A DNA stretch of 64,000 bases from contig JAJEKV010000143.1 of NCBI GenBank assembly GCA_021234155.1, positions 1,418,650 through 1,482,649 on the forward strand, written 5' to 3'. Both the position numbers and the translations under genes were made by a program. This document shows, piece after piece, positions 59,122 to 64,000 of this stretch. This stretch comes from Isoetes taiwanensis. Its lineage: Eukaryota > Streptophyta > Lycopodiopsida > Isoetales > Isoetaceae. Under the pieces are notes generated by a model. It ran no database searches and was not told the origin of the DNA. It was given only the letters and a program-made list of their open reading frames with translations. Each line of letters starts with the position of its first letter. Within the stretch, counting starts at the first letter, position 1.

Positions 59122-60354
59122 TAAGTTGTCTAAGTTGTTGCACTATATTTTATCAAGAGCATCATAGCTAATGGATTCCATGTATAAACTAATTTAAGAT
59201 GTTGCATTCTTTATGGGGGGAATGGCCGTGGTATAATCATATAAAGAGGTTAGTATCTCTATTTGCTAAGAGAGTGCAGATGTGTTGATCTACATCAATG
59301 TGACAACTGTATTGTGACTTCTTTGACAAGTTTGAATTGTTGGCATGATCTTCATCGGTAAGCCAAGCTACTTCAACATGGGTAAGTTGTATGGGCAACC
59401 TCGACAAAGGGAAAGAGTATGATCTAGGCACATATTTAGTAAATATTCTAACAAATATCACATGTCATTGTCTTAGTCATTGCATCACTATTGTCTTGTT
59501 ATTTTGTTATCTCTTGGATCCTCCAGGGTCGGACTTCCAGGTTCGATGGCGTGGTTTGATCCAGCATGATTCATGTTCTATGTTCTCTGTATTTGTGCTT
59601 TGTGACGCCGGACGTTAGTTCTCCTGGTCGTGATTGCTACGTCAGTCAACTCCCTCAACTCTTGTGAACTCCCATGGTAAGAGGTCCTCCAGTGCCAGAC
59701 GCAGGCTGGGAAGGGTATGCGCATACGAGGTTCACCCCACCACCTGCTACAGGGCTTGGAATGTAAGTCGGCCGAGCGATCCCCGCTAATCCGGTCTCAG
59801 ATGTAGGTCGGCCGAGCTACCCATTGTCCTGCAGCTATGTGTAGATGATGGTTTGGTATTTTGAGTATGTTCTTTGCTTTTGATGCTCATGTATAATATT
59901 TCATTGGATTATGTCGTCCTTGTCTAGCACTTTACTCACATAGGATCTTGTGTCTTTGAAATGTTTATGTTTTTTTATCCAAGATTTTCAAGATGTTCTA
60001 TGCGGCAGCTATGGGATCCCCACTTAGTCATGAGGACTAATCCCCTTGAGTGCATTGTGCAGTGAATTAGCAAGCGGTGGTCAAGCTAGTGGCAGCAGTA
60101 TAGCTGAGGATCGTGGTTGAGTTACAGAGGAGAAGCTCTTGTGTTAAATTGCTCAGTTAGATCTTGTGAATGTATTGATGACAGTGTTTTCTCTGAATAT
60201 TAATGTATTCGGTAATGGATATACTATGGTTTATCTCTGATTATTATGAGTAAGAAGGTTCAATTCTTCACCAATACTATCAACTTAGAATTAGCGCAAG
60301 TTTAGACAAGATCCCGAGTTGCCAGGAGGGTCAACTCGACAGGCTCGTCACAGT
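59122..60354 (+). mobile_element. Probable 5' LTR (right part) of a small LTR element
   Basis: No gene. The right end, ...TCGTCACA at 60352, is followed two bases later by a PBS, so this stretch should hold the 5' LTR. Its left limit and a match to the 3' LTR start (TGTAACGG) are not visible. Confidence 0.4.
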
Positions 60355-60909
60355 TGGTATCAGAGCATGTTGGATCTTTGGGTGTTGACATTGATTTAGG
60401 GATTATAGAGACAATTGGAGATGCTCCGGAGGAAGAACAATATCTAAAGGCTTCGAGGTTAGCATGAAGGTGGTAAGGGAAGCAATTTTTTGACGATATT
60501 AAAGGTAAAGTTTTTCTTATGGCATGTTTAGTAAGATGATTGATAGATAGATAGATTGATAGAATAAGTTGCCATACAATGAAGTTTTGAGATGATCGAT
60601 GTTGGATCTGAGCCTATAATGACCCATGAGGGCATGGGTAAAATTTTATAAGAGGAGACTGTAACGGTCCTGGCCACTTGATGGGTCAACATACTTATTT
60701 ATTATTTACTTATGTATCATGCTTGACATGCATACAATATAGGCCTCATATAAGCAAGGGTTTTGCCTTTTATTAGAAATAGATTTTTGAATGTTGTGCT
60801 AATTAAAGAGCATATTTGGAAAAGTTTTTTTGGGAACTTTGAGGCTTTTTAAGAGCAAACTTTTGCATAGGAGAGAGAGCTTTTTGGGGAGCAAGTTTTT
60901 GCATGGAAG
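60355..60909 (+). mobile_element. TRIM-like LTR element: PBS, 0.3-kb interior, PPT, truncated 3' LTR
   Basis: PBS TGGTATCAGAGCA at 60355-60367. The interior is only ~290 bp and has no ORF. PPT AGAGGAGAC at 60651-60659. The 3' LTR starts TGTAACGGTCCTGGCC at 60660 and matches 23665-23870. The LTR is cut near 60910, exactly where homology to the LOX A upstream region begins. Confidence 0.65.
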
Positions 60910-60911
60910 AT

Positions 60912-61488
60912 TTTTATTGAACAACATGCAGCACGAGGATTTACTTTGTGGTTCCTGGGCATACATGTCCAAATCTAAAAGGCCTTATCTCAAACCCATA
61001 ATATACCTCCATGTTCCCACGACATACATGTCCAAATCTAAAAGGCCTTATCTCAAACCCATAATATACCTCCATGTTCCCACGACTTACGTCTTAGGTC
61101 GAGAAGAAGACACATGTTTTATATGCTACTTGGCAAGTACAAATAGGATTAAAATATAATTGGCAAAGACAAGAGAAAGAGAAGTAAACCAAAATAAGCA
61201 AACACTAATTCAATTTGCTGGGTAATCATTGTGACCAATCAAAACAAGACAACGTTGCATCCACGTCAAGGGAGAGGAAGACTTGTTATAGTTGATAACA
61301 TTGTCCACGGATGTGATAGTGATAAAGGAAGACTTATTAGGTGATAATATCGTATGATGCAGTGTGGAAACCATGTCTTATCATGAGATCTTTATCTGGA
61401 TTCCTATATAAACTGCTAGAAAGTGTCTATAAGCAACAACTTAAGTAGTGGAAAGTGAGGTAAAGCGGAGAAAAGAAGGATAGTGAAT
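60912..61488 (+). promoter_or_regulatory. Upstream region of lipoxygenase B, with 63-bp tandem duplication and TATA box
   Basis: Homologous to 12776-13350 upstream of LOX A, starting at TTTTATTGAACAACATGCAG. A 63-bp block is exactly duplicated (60960-61022 and 61023-61085) in B but single in A; A has extra sequence at about 12857-12900 that B lacks. TATATAAA at 61405-61412 is conserved 77 bp before the ATG. Confidence 0.7.
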
Positions 61489-63971
61489 ATGAACATGGAG
61501 AAAATCTTCTCTTTGGGATTCAAGGGGGGCTCAGGGTTAAATGGAATTCTGATAGTCGTGAAGAAGAACTTGCTAGATCTTAATGATAAAGCTGCAGATC
61601 TACATGATGATGCTTCAGACGCACTGGGCGACAAGGTTCATCTTCAACTAGTTAGCACCACACTTGATCCAAGTGAGCCCATACTTGATCCAAGTGAGCC
61701 CATATTGCAAAATATGCTAATGCAACTTAAGATAATGTAGAATAGTTATGTGTCTATTTCACTAGTGTGTCATCTTTTTTTTTCCTTTTTAAATGAAAGA
61801 TTTCTATTGATCCATTGATCTGATTTTATGCAGAAACTGGCGATGGCAGAAAAAGCTCCCCTTCACCCATTGAACAATGGAACCTGTCTGACGATAATCT
61901 TACCTCAGAAGAGATCCCTTACAAGATCCAATTCTCTGTCAAATCCGACTTCGGCATTCCTGGTGCAGTTCTCGTCAAAAATGAACACCAAAACCAGTTC
62001 TATCTCAAAACGTTTATTCTTCAAATGCCGGATCAGAGTTTGATCTATTTTCCATGCAATTCATGGGTATATAACTCGTCCAAATACAAAATGACCGGGT
62101 CTTCTTCGCAAACAAGGTGAGTTTCTCTGCGCTCAAGATCAAACCAATTATCCAAAATGGCGGCAATGCAGTTGTGGGGGTTTAAAATGTGGCTTGATGC
62201 AGGCTTATCTTCCGTCTGATACCCCTGCCGGACTTGCAAAGCTGAGAAATGTTGAGCTTTTGAATTTGAGAGGGGATGGGAAAGGCGAAAGGGAGGAATG
62301 GGACCGAGTTTATGACTATGATACCTACAACGATTTGGGCGATCCAGACAAGGATGCAGATTTGCAAAGGCCAGTGTTGGGCGGATCTACAACATTCCCA
62401 TATCCCAGGCGCTGCCGCACTGGCCGCAGCCATACTAAACGAGGTAAACTAGTATTCTAACCATTTAGGTAAACATTTTTTATTCTAACTGTCTCTCTTG
62501 CTAGTAACATAAGAGGTATTTTTTATCTTCTTGTCTAACTCTTTCTTATGTATTAACAGATAAACAGTCTGAATCCCCTGTAGAATTTCCTCTACTGCAG
62601 GACCCATATGTGCCAAGAGATGAGCAATTTGGCATAATAAAAGGGTCCAGCTTTCTGGGTAAATCTATCAAAGCTACTACACAAAGAATCTTGCCTACTA
62701 TTAGCAGTGTTTTTAGTGCGAAATTTCAGTCCTTTCAGGATGTGAAATCTCTGTACGATGATGACATTAATCTCCTATCCTGTGTAAATGATAATGACGA
62801 GAAGTATAATAAGACAATGAGCAGCCCTTTAACTCTTATCAGCGAGCTCATTTCTGATAAAAATAATTCAAACTTGCTGAAGTACCCTGTACCTCAGGTC
62901 ATACATTGTAAGTTGAAAAAGAACTTTGTCCTTTGTGACCACGCTGATATGTTAAAATAATACCCAGAGATAACAAAATTATACTCGGTTTCAGATAGTG
63001 AAGATGCTTGGATGCAAGATGAAGAATTTGGTAGGCAGAGACTTGCGGGGGAAAATCCCCTTGTTATCCAGTGTCTGAAAGTAATTTCTCTACTAAAACC
63101 TTCATTTGATTATTTGTTCTCATGCTTGAAGTGATTCTGCAGGAATTTCCACCAAGAAGCAGCCTCGATCCAGCACATTATGGGCCACCAGAATCATCCA
63201 TAACTGTATCACACATTCTTGAACAGCTTGAAGGCTCTACTCTTCAACAGGTAGCTTGTGGCACTGTAAAATTTACTTTCAAAATTTTCATATTCTAATT
63301 CTGAAGTCAAACTGCAGGCTCTACAAAACAAAAGGCTGTTTATCCTGGATTATTATGACCTGTTCATGCCCTATATATCAAGGATCAATGAACTGAAAGG
63401 ATCTCAAGGATATGCTTCAAGGACCATATTTTTTCTAACTAAGGAAGGAACATTAAAACCAGTTGCTATTGAGTTGGGATTACCACCAAAGAAGTTACCA
63501 GGGGAGGTCACGAACAGAGTATTTGTTCCTCCTAAGGATGGAAAGAGGGACTGGTTATGGGAACTTGCCAAGGCACATGTTTCCACCAATGATGCAGGAT
63601 ATCATCAGCTATACTCTCACCTGTAAGTGGATCAGGCAAGAGATAAAAAGAGTAGTTATGTTTACTTATGAAATAAATGGTTTTGTTCTGGCTGGCATTT
63701 ACAGACTCAGATCACATGTAGTCATCGAACCTGTGGTGATAGCTACTCACAGACAGTTGAGCAGATTGCATCCCATTAATCTCCTATTGCTGCCACACTT
63801 CAAAAACACTCTAGCCATCAATGCAAAAGCTAGAGATTCCCTTGTAAACGCGGGTGGGAGCGTGGAGAGTAGCTTCACCACTGGAAAATACTCAATGGAA
63901 ATTAGCTCTGTTATCTATGGTGCTACTTGGAGGTTTGATGAAGAAGGCTTGCCTGCAGATCTCATCAAGAG
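61489..63971 (+). CDS. Lipoxygenase B, exons 1-8, truncated by window end, one frameshift
   Basis: Close copy of LOX A. Exons: 61489-61672, 61834-62116, 62203-62443, 62560-62907, 62995-63080, 63143-63250, 63318-63622, 63705-63971. Exon 9, with the third His, Asn and terminal Ile, lies beyond the window. All exons match A in length except exon 2, which is 283 instead of 284 nt: a C is missing at about 62090 (AAAATGACC versus AAAACTGACC). This shifts the frame after the PLAT domain. The first two iron ligands (H..RSH) are encoded at the exon 7/8 junction. The exon 1 splice donor is duplicated (GT at 61673 and 61694, +21 nt in frame). Whether this is a pseudogene or a base error cannot be decided here. 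Confidence 0.85.
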
Positions 63972-64000
63972 GTGGATTGGCATAGTCATCAAAGTTTTTA

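Overview
This looks like nuclear DNA of a land plant. The evidence is two copies of a multi-exon plant-type lipoxygenase gene with short GT-AG introns, a PPR fragment with the MYAKCG signature, and dense nested plant transposons (Ty3/gypsy gag, CACTA, hAT, LINE, TRIM-like LTR pieces). The repeat load and LOX/PPR style would suit a large non-flowering genome (fern, lycophyte or gymnosperm), but the sequence does not settle the taxon.

Layout. 1-2326: left-truncated minus-strand LTR retrotransposon (LTR, PBS, leader, repeat-rich start of an ORF). 2472-3805: decayed minus-strand Ty3/gypsy gag. 4925-5470: minisatellite. 6244-7180: LINE ORF1-like pseudogene with four stops. 8396-10406: the most unusual segment, an intact 366-codon ORF with the motif set of an HUH (rolling-circle Rep-like) endonuclease, then a second ORF with a SUMO-interaction-like motif, then a compact GC-rich multi-hairpin structure with a perfect tRNA T-arm/box B. 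13267-16690: complete lipoxygenase gene A (9 exons, 858 codons, all five iron ligands). 16.9-24.9 kb: repeats, including a LINE reverse transcriptase split by a hAT-type MITE with an exact 8-bp target duplication. 24977-34955: CACTA-like termini enclosing a gag-only LTR retrotransposon. 29571-56221: a ~13.3-kb segment present twice in direct tandem, carrying a CACTA right end, a foldback element, BTB and PPR fragments, and the left end of a second CACTA element that is complete at 54743-58633. 59.1-60.9 kb: MITE-like and TRIM-like LTR remnants. 61405-64000: lipoxygenase copy B, cut off by the window end, with a one-base frameshift in exon 2 and a duplicated splice donor.

How it fits together. 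The only genes that look functional as read are LOX A and possibly the two ORFs of the HUH element. LOX A and B are a recent same-strand duplication about 48 kb apart, with near-identical introns. The tandem units between them differ in patches rich in small indels, often at CTG/CAG/CCG-type sites, separated by stretches of several hundred identical bases. That pattern looks more like uneven sequence consensus quality than natural divergence, so frame breaks in this interval should be read with caution.
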